Translations under genes and position numbers: made by a program
NCBI GenBank assembly: GCA_001465935.1
Contig: LNKV01000015.1
Location: 248,001 to 312,000 of the forward strand
Direction: 5' to 3'
DNA length: 64,000 nucleotides
From: Clarireedia homoeocarpa
Lineage: Eukaryota; Ascomycota; Leotiomycetes; Helotiales; Rutstroemiaceae
Shown: one piece after another, positions 1-12,008 of the stretch
How the letters are laid out: every line of letters starts with the position of its first letter
Position numbering within the stretch: the first letter of the stretch is position 1
Notes under the pieces: generated by a model
Told to the model about the DNA's origin: nothing
What the model saw: only the letters and a program-made list of their open reading frames with translations
Database searches by the model: none

Positions 1-1036
1 TGTTCATGTTTGTGCCAGCGGTTTGGCGGAGGATACGTTCTGCTGCCTGTTGGGGGTGTTAGTTCTTGCAGTCTTTTGAGAGGGGGTTCTGTTTTGGGAG
101 GTATGGGATGAGATAGTATATAGACGCAAAAGGCCAAAAAAAAAAAAAAAAAAAAAGAACAAAAAAAAAACCAGGTAAACAAACCGTATGCAACATCTCC
201 CTCCCCACTATCTCCCCTCTCGGGAACCCCCAAGCATTCTCCCCTTCCCTCCCCCCCTTCACAACCAAATACAGCGTCTCCGCCAACCTCCTCTCCAAAC
301 TCCTTTGATCCCCCTTCCTATCCGCCTCCGTCTCCCTCGGAAAAATCTCAATCCCCTCGACCTCCTCCCCGCTCGTCTCGTCCCCCCCCACCGCCTCCTT
401 CACCAGCTTCTCCCTCACCTTGTCCGGCTCCGCCAGATCGCTCCCAACAAGCACCTCGTCATGCCACCGCTCCTCGCCATAAGCCTGATACCCGCCCAGA
501 TCCCTCCCCGCAACGCCATTGCGCTCCTTCCTGTACTTCTTCCACGCCGCTTCGGCGGGGGTGTCGTCCTTGAAATAGAAGTATTGAGTGAAGGGCAGGG
601 CGAGACGCTCGTTGAGGCGTTTTTGGTAGAGGAAGAAGGATTTCTCAAAGGGGGTTTGCTCGGGGGTGAGGAGGGGCGGCCGCGAGAGGACGACGCCCGT
701 AGAGATGCTGTAGGTTTTGTCGGCGGGGGAGGGGGAGACCGGGGGGAGGTTCTCAATGTGTGGTTTGTGTGAGGGAGGGCCAGAGAGGGGCTTGAAAGAT
801 GAAGCTGCGATGGCGTATGTACGGGTCGTCGTGGAGGGGAGAAGGTGTGTGTATTGTCTGGAGGTTGTTGATGTGCGAGGACGTGCTATGGATGAATCTG
901 CAAGTGTAAATTTGGTCAGTTTTGCTCCTTACTGCGGTCATAAATGATATTCGACCAATTGATCGCAAGAAGAAGCATATGACATACTTAACAATCTCGC
1001 CGCAGCGCGACCGCAACCTCTACTACTAGCCGTCAT
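1..1036 (-). CDS. MRPL17: Mitochondrial large ribosomal subunit protein mL46 (3' end outside window)
   Basis: Structural protein of the mitochondrial large ribosomal subunit. Three exons are visible: 1036-988, 897-185 and 46-1. The first intron starts GTATGT and ends CAG; the second starts GTTTGT and ends CAG, and contains long T runs. The phases join cleanly and give about 269 residues before the window edge. The N-terminus is Arg/Ser/Thr-rich, as expected of a mitochondrial targeting sequence. The Nudix-like part typical of mL46 follows: ETLYLVVKGG, then WGFPRGE, then MLHTAAER across the second intron. The start is the only ATG that splices into this frame. The C-terminal part lies beyond the left edge. 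A non-ribosomal Nudix protein is the alternative, but the motif order fits mL46 much better. Confidence 0.85.
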
Positions 1037-2145
1037 AATTGCCATATGATTTCTTCCCTAACTCTCGACTCTCGACTCTCTCTACCTCAAGCCCAGTGCC
1101 AAAAATTCAGAAAATCCCCAGCTGACTAATCAACCTACCCACCCGCACTAGCGCCCACGACATAAAAGAAAAAACTCTTTGTTAGGACTTCTCTTCTCTC
1201 TCTTTTTTTTTTTTTACAAAATAAATCTCACGGCATCAATCCTTATCATCAAGACCCGTCTCAACCCAGAACGTCCTGATCATTTATAGGTGCCTAGAAT
1301 ACATGTATAATTCAGGCTTTTTTCGCTAGCGGTACCTACGTTAATTTCTCCACGGGAACTGTTAGATAGCGACTGTTGACATTCTTTTGCTTTTCTGTTA
1401 CGATTTTGGTTATGTTGTGAAGTGAGCTCACGGCCCTGAGGGTTGTTGGTGATGAATGGACACTGCTGTTGGCTGCGAATCGACTTCATGAAGCAGAAAG
1501 GGTGAAAAGAAGAATTGGTTTGGCACTTTTAGAGAGAGTATTGAGCTAGAAAAATGAAACAATCAATCACAATCCGCGAAAACCACCTATCAGTCTTCAG
1601 CCTGCCTGCATCACTCCATCGCCGTCGCGAAATTTTGCCATCTACAGTAGTAATCACATTCATAGGAAGTCTCACACCAAATCACATTCCATCTCGCGCA
1701 ATTCTATCTGGAAGACTTGGATTTCAACATACACCTGTATTTATGTCTATTCGATTCCATCCCCATTTTCACTCCTATCTCCTTTCCATAACTCGCTACC
1801 CCCTACATAGATAGAAAACACCAATATATTTAGGTTGCTTTCAATCCCACCTCACCGCAAATAGCTGAAACCCATCAATCTATCAAACAATGGTATCCTA
1901 GATAGACCCATCAATACCATACCACGCTATCCTATTTTGCTCCATTAACACCATATGTAAAAGGGAACAAATTCCCTTGCCCAAATTTCAACCCATAGAA
2001 ATTTGAGGGTAATCCCTTCGCTATGTGACTCCTTGCCTTAACTTTGGAAATTACAAGATCCCCCAGGGAAAAAAAAAAAAAAAAAACTGCTAACGATATC
2101 CCATCTTTATTTCGTAATTGCATTATCGTTACCTTTGATGCGAAT
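1037..2145. other. Intergenic spacer, no gene seen
   Basis: About 1.1 kb between the 5' end of the mL46 gene and the 3' end of the PHD/RING gene. It holds T and A homopolymer runs (near 1200-1214 and 2068-2086) and short open frames without recognisable protein character. It should contain the mL46 promoter and the downstream gene's 3' untranslated region. I see nothing else. Confidence 0.5.
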
Positions 2146-4270
2146 CTAAGCTGTCAAAGATTCAACTGCCTTGCTAACCTCTGTGGTAGCGATTTTCTCC
2201 CAAGAGCTCTTTTCCCTGTCGAATATGGCTTCTTTATCAGCGACGAGTTCATACAGTCTTCTGGAGACTGTTTGATTGATACTCGCATATTGTTCCTTGG
2301 TAAGCTTTTGTGATTTCCAATGAGGTCCAAGCGCAGCTTTGACTAATCGGCTGATGTTTTCCTTTTCCTCAATGGACATTGTTGCTCGTAGAGGTGTGAT
2401 ATCTTCACTCGCAGAGAATTCGGATCGTGTAGGCGAAGGCTCTTGTGAACTCGCGCTGATTGGTCGTCTTCTAGGCTGAGGATGTCGAATTTCGGGTGTA
2501 GGTGATGCATCTCGGTTCGAGTTTCGTTGAATGGAGGGGTCAGGTGGGGACCGATTTGGAGAATAATCCGCCAAAGAAAAATTAGGTATAATGCTGGAGC
2601 TCAGAGGAAGTGGTGAAGCAGATTGTCGACTTCTAGGTGGAGGTGTAATTGACATGGCACGACCGCGTGGAGGAGATGCCGGAGAAGATGGTGACGCAGC
2701 AGGGGATGAGTAATCGAGTGAGGGACTTGTTGCACCGTTTGTGCGACTCGGTCCAACATCAAAGCCCAGTCTTGAGATGTCCTCGTCTGATGATGGAGTA
2801 GCCTCTACTTCGCGAAGAAGAGACATAATTAAGGTGGGCTCGGAATTTGTTGTAGCGGCGGATTGAGGAGAAGGTCTCAAAATAGCTTCAGTCATGCCAG
2901 ATTGGCGATTCGATGTGGCGGCTACTGATGGAGCCGCAGATGCAGCAGATCCATTTTGCACTATTCGTGTTCTTGGTCGTTTTTGCTTACGTTCGGGTTC
3001 CTCCAAGGTTGATGGCCCAGCTGGTGAGGAGCTACCTGACCTCGACTTGCGCTTTCGTTGATTTGGTGTATTGTCAAGATCTTTTGCTCTTTCAAATGCT
3101 CCCCATGCTTGGCGTTCCTCCGGAGTCTCCACCGGCGCTGGTGGTTCGGCGCGCTCAATGGTGCGCTCCCGAATGACTGGTGGCGCTGCCGCCCGAAATG
3201 CTCTGCTAGCACCCTGGCGACTGGCAATCCGTAATCGCTGCTCCCATCTTTCGAACTCTCTGCTTTGTTCGGCAGTGCGACGCTGATGGTCTCTATAGCT
3301 CCTCATGTGCGGGTCATCTTCAGAAAAGTCAAGATCGACCCCGGCGACTTGGTCGATTGTACTGCTAAACTGACCCCACGCATTAATCCATCTTTCTCGT
3401 CGGAATAAATTTCGCTGCCGTCTAACATTTGCTTGAGTTCTTGTAAATCGAGGTGCTGGGATCATTCTGGTGGGTACATCGTCCATGTCGATAGACAAAC
3501 TAAAAGCACCCGAATCCACGCATTCCATGCAATACCATAATCCAGCGGGCACTCTATCAAGGCCGATACAATGTGTATGATATGGAGTTTCGCATCCATC
3601 GCAGAGAAGAAGGACATCCTCCTGATCTGCCAGGTCGCATACTGGACAGGGTCTGGCCTCTTCTTCCTCATCTTCTGGATTCTCATCCTGCCAAGCAGCC
3701 AAATCAAACTCGGCGACTTGTTTTCGATCTTCCACGGCGTATTCTTGCAATATAATTCCTACAAGAGAAGATGGGTTAGTGGGCGTTCATAACTGTGGCG
3801 CAAAACAGGCAGGATTCCAAAATTTAAGCCGGCAGACCAAAAGACAAATTGAATGTCAGATAGAAAGAAAATACATTTGAAATATGATGCAGCGGCGAAG
3901 AAGAAATACGAAAGGGTAAAGCGATACAGATCCCAAGCAAAATCCAAGCATTTGATGGGAATATAAATTTTGGGGGGGGGGGGGCAAAAGACAAGTACAT
4001 ACCTCCAACGCGATCTAAGACCTCGACCAAATTGAACGAGCTGCGACAAATCGGACAGCTATTGGCCTTTTGAGACCATTCCCTCAAACAATGATCATGT
4101 AAAACATGACCGCAAGGTTTAATTTGAGCAACCAGGTCGTCGTCGCAATGTTTCCCGGGATTGGTGGTGATGGTGGTTATCGGGACAGCGGCCGCCACTT
4201 TCTCCTCATGGCCATTATCATGAGGGATTGTTTCTAGGTCCTCGAGACAGACGATACAAGCGTCCATCAT
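2146..4270 (-). CDS. PHD and RING finger domain protein
   Basis: Probable nuclear chromatin or ubiquitin-ligase factor of the fungal PHD-RING (PHRF1-like) group. Two exons, 4270-4003 and 3758-2146, give 626 residues. Exon 1 encodes a RING finger: CIVCLEDL near residue 5, then a roughly 40-residue loop, CGHVLHDHC, and CPICR near residue 75. Directly after the intron comes an acidic stretch and a PHD finger (CPVCDLADQEDVLLLCDGC, then HTHC and WYCMEC). The rest is long, Ser/Pro-rich and low complexity, with a basic patch (QRKRKSRSGS) and a short folded C-terminus (about 60 residues with charged helices). The intron (4002-3759) is unusually long for this region and contains a run of 13 G. The family is known; the substrate is not readable from sequence. 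Confidence 0.85.
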
Positions 4271-4619
4271 TTTGAGCTGCCGAGAAGAGTGTAAGAAGGG
4301 GGAAATAGATTTTGTACAAGTTTGAAAAGAAAGAAAAAGGGAGGTTGTGATGTATTTAAGTATAAAAAAGTGATATTGGAGAGGGATTCATGAAATAAAT
4401 AAGAAGTAGTAAGAAAGCATTCGAGAAGTGATTATGAGGTCTTTGGATGTTGTTGTTTGTGGGCGAATGAGTGAGCGAGTTGGGTGGTTGTTTTTTTCGA
4501 ATAGCTCTCTAAAGTACGAGTAATTTCTTGGTGGGAAGTTGGGGGGGAGGTGGGTAAGTGGGTGTGGTTTCTTGAGTAGTTGTGTGTAGGAAAAAAGTAG
4601 TCGGAGTAGGAGTAGCAAC

Positions 4620-4705
4620 GATGGAGAATGGGAATTGAGGATGGAGAATGGAGGATGGACAATGGAGAATGGACAATGGACAATGCAGAATGGAGAATCG
4701 AGAGT
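4620..4705. repeat. Imperfect purine-rich tandem repeat (GGAGAATGG-like units)
   Basis: Roughly ten imperfect 7-9 base units of the kind GGAGAATGGA or GGACAATGGA follow one another. The strand bias is strong (G and A on the plus strand). It lies in the upstream region of the PHD/RING gene. Confidence 0.7.
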
Positions 4706-4969
4706 CGAGAGTCAGGGCAGGACAGGACAGACAGGACCGAACAGGCACAGGCGGGAAAGACTAGTTGGGGCAAGCGAAAAGAATCAAGGCGGGAGAGCAA
4801 AGCAGCTCCAGAGCAAGAGAGCACGAGAGCACGAGAGCACAAGGCAAATGCTTCAAGGCCGTTGCTTTGTGCTTGTATTCTCTGAGTCTGTAAAGGAAAA
4901 CAGTGGGGCGCTGGCTAGGCGAACCAATGGATAAGCTGCGATAGCGGATGAGTCGAAACCTTGGGAAGA

Positions 4970-5005
4970 TGTCGGTGGTGTCGGTGGTGTCGGTGGTGTC
5001 GGTCG
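4970..5005. repeat. 9-bp tandem repeat (GTCGGTGGT)
   Basis: About four copies of GTCGGTGGT in a row. Short minisatellite in a non-coding region. Confidence 0.75.
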
Positions 5006-5169
5006 GTCAAAGAAAATATCAACGAGTTGCCAGAAAGAGGAGATGCGAGTGGGTAGGTGGGTGGATGAGTGGATGAGTTGAATGTGAACGTGATTGTGAT
5101 CGGGTTGCAGGTGAGGTGACGGGATGGCTTTTGATGCAGGTACTTTCGGTAGCCGTGGTAGCGTCGTAC

Positions 5170-5250
5170 CAGAATTCATATTCATTCATATTCATTCACA
5201 TTCATTCACATTCATTCACATTCATTCACATTCATTCATATTCCTTCATA
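5170..5250. repeat. 10-bp tandem repeat (ATTCATTCAC/T)
   Basis: About eight copies of a 10-base unit ATTCATTCAC or ATTCATTCAT. The array decays at its right end into related CATTCC and CACTCAC units. Confidence 0.8.
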
Positions 5251-6333
5251 TTCTTCCACAGTCATTCCGAGTCACTCACAGTCATCCCTCCAAGAAGCAG
5301 AAAAGAAATCAGCCTCCATCATCCTGAGCTGTGGTACATATCTTGCCCACCCAGCCAGATCCTCGACCCTCGTGCTTAGTATGAACCTCACCTCACCTCG
5401 CCTCGCCTCGACATCGAGACCACCTTAGCTCCGCCCTGCAAGCACTGCGCGCCACCCATCAATAATATCTCGACTCTCCATCTCCACCTGCGCTGTACAT
5501 GTACAAAGTCCCGTATAATGAAATCATGAAATCATGCAAACAGCACCTCCCTCGCAGCACCACACAGCAGCCCACTTGCTCACCTGCCCACTCGCCCACC
5601 CACCTTAAAATTCCTCTCGTCTCGTTACCCTACCACGCCCACCCATACGAAGCATCCCCATCGACAGTACCTGCTTCTTCTTGAAGAGACCTACCTCCTT
5701 CGTACACGAGCTACAAGTATGGTATTTCGAGCACATGGCAGAAAAAGCCTTCATTCATCTCGTCTCAAGAAACGGGGAATACTAAAAATGGAACCCGCCC
5801 TGTGGCAAATTCCAACCAATACATAATCACAACGCGAACCACCGAATGAATGCCTTCGTGCTGTGCTTGTGCTCGTACGGAAATACTTTGTACGGATGAT
5901 TAAACAAGGTTTGATTTGACGGGGGGTGGGTGGTAATATGTTTCAGATAACTAGCCAGGTATGTAATAAGACAAGAGAGCTTCTGCAGTCATTCACTCAC
6001 TCGCTCGCTCCCCGTCGAGTCATAAAACCAGGGCTCTGCAAGCTGCTGTCATCCAATAGTTTCGCATCGCGGGCGGGGACGTGAGATTTGGACTGAGGCT
6101 CGTCCTAAAAAAAAAAAAAAAGGGCGGAACGAGGGCGTTTGCTCCGATCATGTGATTTAAGATGGGGGTGGGGAAGTCGGACTAGCCCACGTGCATTGGT
6201 AACACAAGTAACACAACTAACACAACTAACACAGGATAATGTGTGATTCTGTAATGAATGTATATCCTACTACCCTTTGTGCATATCCACCATCATTTTT
6301 TCAACCAAACTCAATCCATCATCAAAACGTCCC

Positions 6334-7462
6334 TCACAAGTTCGACTTTCCCCCAACAACCTTCTCCACAAACTCCTTGATATACTCATTGATCTCCCCT
6401 GGCTTCTCCCACAAAGCCCAGTGGCTCGTATTGACCTCCCTCCTCGTCAACTTCCCCTCCCCAAACAAATCTTCCATCCCCTCACTCATCTTGGGCGGCA
6501 ACGCATCATCTTTCGAGCCAGCGATAAATAGGTGGGGAATCTCAACCTTGTATCCCTCCTCCTCGAATTTCTTGGCCAACTCTTTTTCATCCGCGAAATT
6601 CAGCTCTCCGGTGCGGTACCAGTTGAGCGGTCCGCGTATGCCATTGATGCTGTACTCTTGCGCGTAGTAATCCAATTCCTCCTTGCTAAGCAAAGGAGTA
6701 GGTCCCGCTTTCGGAAGGTTTTCGAATATAGCGCCTTCGGAAACCGTAAAGCCGATTTCGCCATTTGGTCCTCGCCCACCGTAGAGTGCATTCAAGAACT
6801 GGCGGAGCTTTTCATATCCGACAATCTCACGCTCAACCTCTGGTCCCTGCAGTTGAAGTTGATACTTGAAGTTGGGAAGGACAGTCATAGGGACGTAATT
6901 TGATTTTGGAGGGAAGAATGGAGTGCAGACGCTGAAGAATGCCGAGATGAGTTTGGGGTAGCGGAGAGCGATGCGGCCGACAATCGCTCCGCCCCAATCA
7001 TGGCCACCGAGAATGATGGTGGAGGCGCCGAGTTCGGCTGCGATGGCTGCTACGTCGTCGGCAGCGGATTTGTATGTGTAGTTGCTGAGGTCTTGGGGAG
7101 CCGATGATTTAGAGTAACCTTGCATGTTTGGGGCTACGACACGAAGGTTCATGGCTGTGAGAGCTGGGATTTGATATCGCCAACCAAATGCCAAGTCAGG
7201 CCACTAGAAATCATGTCAGTTGGGTCGATACGAGGTAGTGAACGTTGCAGAGGCTTCGACAGCGACAAGCTGCCCAACGCATCAACGCTGCATGAGAAAC
7301 CAGAGCACGATATGATATACTCACTCCATGAATAAGGAAGATAGTTGCAACTGGTGTAGCACCATTGTCAGGTTCAGCAAGAATATAGGAATAGGTTCGA
7401 CCATTCACTTCGGTGATCTTGTGTTGGACTCGAGAGTCATCAGGCTTGATTTTGTCCACCAT
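6334..7462 (-). CDS. Epoxide-hydrolase-like alpha/beta hydrolase
   Basis: Predicted soluble alpha/beta-fold hydrolase of the epoxide hydrolase branch, which opens epoxides through an aspartyl ester. Two exons, 7462-7325 and 7203-6334, spliced in phase 0, give 335 residues. The oxyanion motif IFLIHGWPDL is made across the intron. The nucleophile elbow GGHDWGG carries Asp rather than Ser, which separates this branch from esterases. The acid is probably in the SKDDALP segment, and the catalytic His lies in NTSHWALWEKP near the C-terminus. No signal peptide is seen, so it is likely cytosolic or peroxisomal. The length fits the family. The natural substrate cannot be told. It lies in the core block and shows no tie to the polyketide cluster. 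Confidence 0.88.
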
Positions 7463-7961
7463 GTTGATTTGCTGACAAGTTGAATTTTTATATAGACCGT
7501 GGGATGATGATTACTTGAAGCTGTCTTTCATGGTCGAGGTGGGGGACCGTGATGGGTTTTTAAGCAGCTTGAGCTTACCCCACTAAAAGGTGCCTCGGGC
7601 CAAGGCGTCACAAGATTTTGTAAACAAGTCAACCACCCACAGTTTATTTCACCTCGATGCTACCCATACACAAATCCCGTGAGCATCACCCAGCATCAAA
7701 CCCTTGCTTCCGGAGTTTCCCCTGAGTATAACTCACCGTTGCCATAGTTTCCAGGGCCGTGGCCGGCTTGGCAGCGGCACACATGTAGAGCGACTCATGA
7801 AATTGCGCCGACAGCAAATGCAATGCAACAAAAGATTACCAATCGTCTGAAATGTTTTGCAAGGCAACCCTAAATACAAGACACCCTGGGATATCATTGA
7901 GCTCCGAAGCACCCGTACACCGAGTATGCTTTTCTACCATGAACTGCAATCATAGCTAGTA
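7463..7961. other. Intergenic spacer, no gene seen
   Basis: About 500 bases between the epoxide hydrolase 5' end and the 3' end of the pinin-like gene. It should hold the hydrolase promoter. No repeat or RNA gene recognised. Confidence 0.5.
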
Positions 7962-9031
7962 TCAGTAAATAACCGTATCCTCCTCTGCCTCTACCACTAC
8001 CTCACCATTATGCTCTTCTAACATGTCATTCTCAGTCTTAGCCTGCTCAGACTGAGTAGTTTGTTCAGAGTTATCATTAGTAGGATCAACAACGTTAGAA
8101 ATAGATGGAGACTCGGTATGAGGCTCACCCATCGTCTCTTGAGATACCACCTTGGCTTCAGAATCCCCCTCGGCGTCTTCCTTTTTCTTAGGATGTCGCT
8201 CTGCCCACTCCGCCTCTTCCCTCTCAATCAAAGCCTTGGTATCAGCAATCTGGGCGTCAATGTCGGCCTTGTTGTTCGGCGTCAACTCCCATGGTAAATA
8301 ATACTAGTCGACTTAGCTTGAGTTCATCTACCCAATATCTGTGTCAATACTTACCAATTTTGGCTCCGTCTTCGTAGACAGGAAATGTGCCATTGCGAGC
8401 ATGTTCGAATGCCGTATTCGCATCTTGATTGGACCATCAGCCGCGTTCCAAAGGTAATAGCAGATCCATAGTTTACTGACCGATTGTTCTTCAAACTTTA
8501 CTTGCTCAACTACTCGTATCGCTTTTAAGTTCGCGATACTTTCCTTCTTCCTATTGGCTTCTTCAGCTTTGCGTTGCGCAGCCCTCTCTTTCTGTCGAGC
8601 TTCGATTTCCTGTCTCCTTTTCTGCTGTCCATTTGTCGTACTTTGGTTCAATGTACTTAACAATCCGCCGAACAATCGTTGGCCCCGCCTCCGCTCCTCT
8701 TGCACACTACTTTTCCGCCTTTCAGCACCGACATTTTTTGAGCCTTCAGCGGAAATTCCTAAAGGTTCTGTCTTGGTAGATGTATCTCGTTTGGAAGTAT
8801 CAACTGCGTGCGGGGAGGAGCGTAGAGTAGATGGAGATCCTGAATTGGGTTCGGGTGAGATCCGAGGACGTTTAGATACATCATCGGAGACGGATGATTG
8901 TCGACGCTTTCTGCGGGGGCTTCTAGGCGCATCGGATTTTGGAACGACAACTGCAGATGCCACGGGCCTACGCGAATTAGTAGTTGTGATGATAACGGAG
9001 CGCGATGAACTCACACAGGCATATCTGCCAT
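7962..9031 (-). CDS. Pinin/SDK/memA domain protein
   Basis: Nuclear protein of the pinin family, linked in animals to the exon junction complex and splicing. Exon 1 is only 17 bases (9031-9015) with a GTGAGT donor; the acceptor follows a TACTAAT branch site and exon 2 starts at 8967. A second intron (8480-8424, 57 bases, in frame, weaker support) splits the conserved domain; a third (8354-8304) precedes the last exon 8303-7962. This gives 304 residues, or 323 if the 57-base intron is kept. The memA region shows FGGLLSTLNQ, a long charged helix (RQEIEARQKERAAQRKAEE), then HFLSTKTEPKLYYLPWELTP across intron 3. The C-terminus is acidic and disordered. It is divergent to PHF5A, another splicing protein, and shares a 331-base promoter region with it. 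Confidence 0.82.
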
Positions 9032-9362
9032 GTTGCTAATCGCACCTTCAATATATTAGTAAGAATTTCACGACTGATGTAGTCCGGTAAAAATTGTGAC
9101 AGTGTCAGTCGCATCCAACATCAATTTACCAGGTGCGATGCGACAAATTGAGAGCTGTTCAAATTGGTACTAGCGTTATGGTCTGTGCATTACAAAGCAG
9201 AGAAAGCTCGAGAAATATTTGGTGGCGGTGATGTAAATAGAAAGCTTCGAGCTTTAAGAACATTCATCAAATATACGACACACCAATTCCTACATAAATC
9301 GCGGTTATTGAACTTCTCAATCACATTCAGGAGACAGATATTCAACTTTCAAATTCACAACA
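9032..9362. promoter_or_regulatory. Shared divergent promoter region of pinin-like gene and PHF5A
   Basis: The 331 bases between the two start codons must hold both promoters. No TATA box clearly stands out. The pairing of two splicing-related genes suggests joint expression, which is inference. Confidence 0.5.
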
Positions 9363-9797
9363 ATGTCTCGCCATCATCCGTAAGTACAAAACTCATCCCT
9401 TAACAATCTACCGTTACTGACAAGCCTCCAGAGATCTCGTAATGTGTCGCAAGCAATCCGGTATCGCGATCGGTCGTCTCTGTGATAAATGCGACGGCAA
9501 ATGTCCAGTCTGCGACTCCTACGTTCGACCCACAACCCTCGTGCGAATCTGTGAAGAGTGCAGTTTTGGCAACTATCAAAACAAATGTGTGGTGTGCGGA
9601 GGAGAAGGGATCTCAGATGCATTTTATTGCTTCGAATGCACAAGGTTGGAAAAGGATAGAGATGGCTGCCCGAAGATTATAAATCTTGGTAGCAGTAGGA
9701 CCGATCTGTTTTACCAGTATGTCTACCGTCCAATCTGGAATCGAAGAGGAGAGGCTAACATGTACTTTCTAGGAAAAAGAATTTTCGGAATCATTAA
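9363..9797 (+). CDS. PHF5A: PHF5A/Rds3-type subunit of the SF3b splicing complex
   Basis: Small zinc-knuckle protein of the U2 snRNP SF3b complex, needed for branch-site recognition. Three exons (9363-9379, 9432-9716, 9773-9797) give 108 residues, close to the family length of about 110. It starts MSRHHPDLVMCRKQ. It keeps the dense Cys pattern of the family: LCDKCDGKCPVCDSYV, RICEECSFG, CVVCGG and CFECTRLEKDRDGCPKI. The first intron splits the seventh codon-length segment and the last exon adds only nine codons, so it is easily missed by ORF calling. Identification is near certain because the family is among the most conserved in eukaryotes. Confidence 0.97.
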
Positions 9798-10418
9798 TAG
9801 GAAAGTGGATCGGGTGATCAATGCTATTCTGATTTGGGTTTCGGAATGGAGAGTCTGGAGTTATAGCATCATGGCCTTGTCCTAACATTTTCGGCCGGCG
9901 CGCGACCCTATCTCGGATGAGGATAATATTTCCACGGTTTCTGACATACAAGTCAATTTTTTCTACCCGAATCCGTGCTAGAAGACGCGAGGAGACAAAA
10001 TCATGTCTTTTATTGGGCTAGGGGATGACTGCTATGTCGGTATGTATTCTAGTGAGCTTTAATGTCATAGATCATTTTCTGAAATTCGATTAGTACCAGT
10101 CTGGAACTTTCAGCCCAACTTGGAGCCGAACCTCTGACTGGGCGTAGCCAAACATGATCATTCCATGGAGAGCTTCATTCTGCACCGTATTGATACAGAG
10201 TCTTGTTGGTATCTTTGCGTGCATGTTGTCTAGCACACGTGCTATCACGCTACCGAACTAATCTTCTATCCTTGAATTATCCAAAAACCGCACCTGCCAT
10301 TGACGGTACTAGAATTTCTGATTGGCGAAGAGAAACTTCATATTTTGCACAATAGCTTACTCTCTTGCTAAAAGCACTGTCGACCAGTCCTCCAGCTATC
10401 TTCACATACACTCTCGAA
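9798..10418. other. Intergenic spacer, no gene seen
   Basis: About 620 bases downstream of PHF5A. Contains its 3' end and presumably the promoter of the next unknown gene. Nothing else recognised. Confidence 0.5.
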
Positions 10419-11210
10419 ATGCGTCGCAGTAGTCCTCCTTTCAAGCGCAAGCATGCATCAATTGTGCTACCTCAACTGATTATACCTTCCGAGAGCGCTA
10501 TAGCTTCTGCCTGTTTACCTTCAGTAATTACAGATCCTTCCACTAGAAATATTCCAGCAACCAAGCCAAATCACACATCTCCAACATCACGTCAGCCTAT
10601 TGAGACACCGTCATGTTCATCCAACGGCAGCGATTACATATCTGAAGACTCCCCATATCCTCATGAGCAGAATGATAGCAGAAAGAGCAGTCTTAATAGT
10701 AACAACTCGGGTTCGGTCTTCGATTCGGTCTCCGGCTCGGATGCCACTTCGCTACTTCCACCAAGAAACAAATCAATACTATGTTCTCGTTCCCCTCGTC
10801 TAGAATTTGACTACTTCACTCGCAGAGTATCACCATTCAATGGAGGCACCTTTACAGATTCTTATATATGCGAGAAGAAATTGCCGGTGGTCCTAGGATT
10901 TGAACCGATGACGAATCTAGGTCTTGATGAGAACGAGTGGAATGAACCGGTTGTGCCAGGCATGTCGAACAATAAGAGCGTTTCTTTTGGTACGACGACC
11001 GTTTTTCCTATGGAAATGGAGGTAGAGCTAGAACATATGGAGCATGTGATGTTCGAGGGGAAGAGGAGTCATGTACCAAGTGCGGATAGGAGCGGGGGTG
11101 ATGGGGGTGACGAAGGGGTTGGCGAAGGAATTGATATGGGGAATATTAGTGGATTCGATACACGGAGCTTTGGGGATAGTGCTGCAATAAGTGATGAGGA
11201 AGCGTTTTGA
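10419..11210 (+). CDS. Hypothetical Ser-rich protein
   Basis: I do not recognise this protein. One open frame of 263 residues from the first in-frame ATG at 10419; the frame is open a little upstream but only with a TTG. It begins basic (RRSSPPFKRKHAS) and is rich in Ser, Asn and Pro through the middle, with a run of SNNSGSVFDSVSGS type. It ends in an acidic, Gly-rich tail. There is no signal peptide, membrane segment or known motif, so it is probably disordered and intracellular. It sits where the core block gives way to the accessory island and may be lineage-specific. A spurious frame is possible but its length without introns argues for a real gene. Confidence 0.5.
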   Translation: MRRSSPPFKRKHASIVLPQLIIPSESAIASACLPSVITDPSTRNIPATKPNHTSPTSRQPIETPSCSSNGSDYISEDSPYPHEQNDSRKSSLNSNNSGSVFDSVSGSDATSLLPPRNKSILCSRSPRLEFDYFTRRVSPFNGGTFTDSYICEKKLPVVLGFEPMTNLGLDENEWNEPVVPGMSNNKSVSFGTTTVFPMEMEVELEHMEHVMFEGKRSHVPSADRSGGDGGDEGVGEGIDMGNISGFDTRSFGDSAAISDEEAF

Positions 11211-12008
11211 GAAGTGTTGCGCCTGGTGGTCGAAAAAACTCACAGTGCTATGTTTTGGTTGAATTGAAGTGCTGGTGTACAGCATTAAGGATAACACCCC
11301 ATAGCAATAATATGCAAGTTTATTTGTTGGGTCATTGACAAGAGAACCGGATAGCCCATTCATATAAAGTTCATAAACTAAGGAACCTGCTGTGTAGTGA
11401 GGGGTGTGAAGAATAAAGTTACCTTACCATTTAAATTCGGGTGGCAGTTTCAGCATAATCGTTGAGATGTTTAAGCACCATGTTTATATAACTACTTCCC
11501 ACATCTATCGATTTCTTTCTATCTCACATGACACCCAACCATTTAAGAGACTTCTCTTATTCTACAGAGCACTTAGCACACATAAGAACCTGAGCCAATA
11601 TCTTCTAATCCCATAGTTACATACTCTATATAAACCGCAAACGTGTTTGCGCTCAAACGTTCTCAGCTTAACTACTTGTTTTTGCGTGATTTCTCGAGAA
11701 ATGACTATTTCACCACCATTGATTGTCCCTCTCAATTAGTGTTTAGCAACTGCTGGCTACCTGGCATTCAGGTTGCAATATCCTCCGATATGGTGGCTGA
11801 TGAGATACCTATGAGTCTGTCGATTCGCTTACCGGTAAAGACTTGCTCTGCTATATGTATGCCACTATCTGACTTGCGCTCCCTATGCTGATTTGCAGTA
11901 TTCATGTATAGTTGCTCGCTTGCCTATTACCTGTAATGACAGCTGGCAAGCTTGCCTGAGGAGCTCGGCATCTTTCCCATGGCAGGTCCTCTCTCACGTT
12001 TTCTGAAA
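11211..12008. other. Intergenic spacer, no gene seen
   Basis: About 800 bases with only short open frames of no clear protein character. Nothing supported. Confidence 0.45.

Larger units (their letters stand above)
4271..6333. other. Long intergenic region rich in simple repeats, no gene seen
   Basis: Two kilobases upstream of the PHD/RING gene and downstream of the epoxide hydrolase. It is unusually rich in short tandem repeats, listed separately. Open frames here are made of repeats and show no family signature. It may carry a long 5' leader and promoter of the PHD/RING gene. Confidence 0.45.

Noticed and set aside
188..772. Long plus-strand open frame opposite the mL46 gene
   Set aside because: It is the antisense shadow of the mL46 exon, rich in Pro and Leu from reversed codons, and has no family signature.
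4432..5380. Several open frames in the simple-repeat region
   Set aside because: They are translations of short tandem repeats, open in several frames at once, so not evidence of coding.
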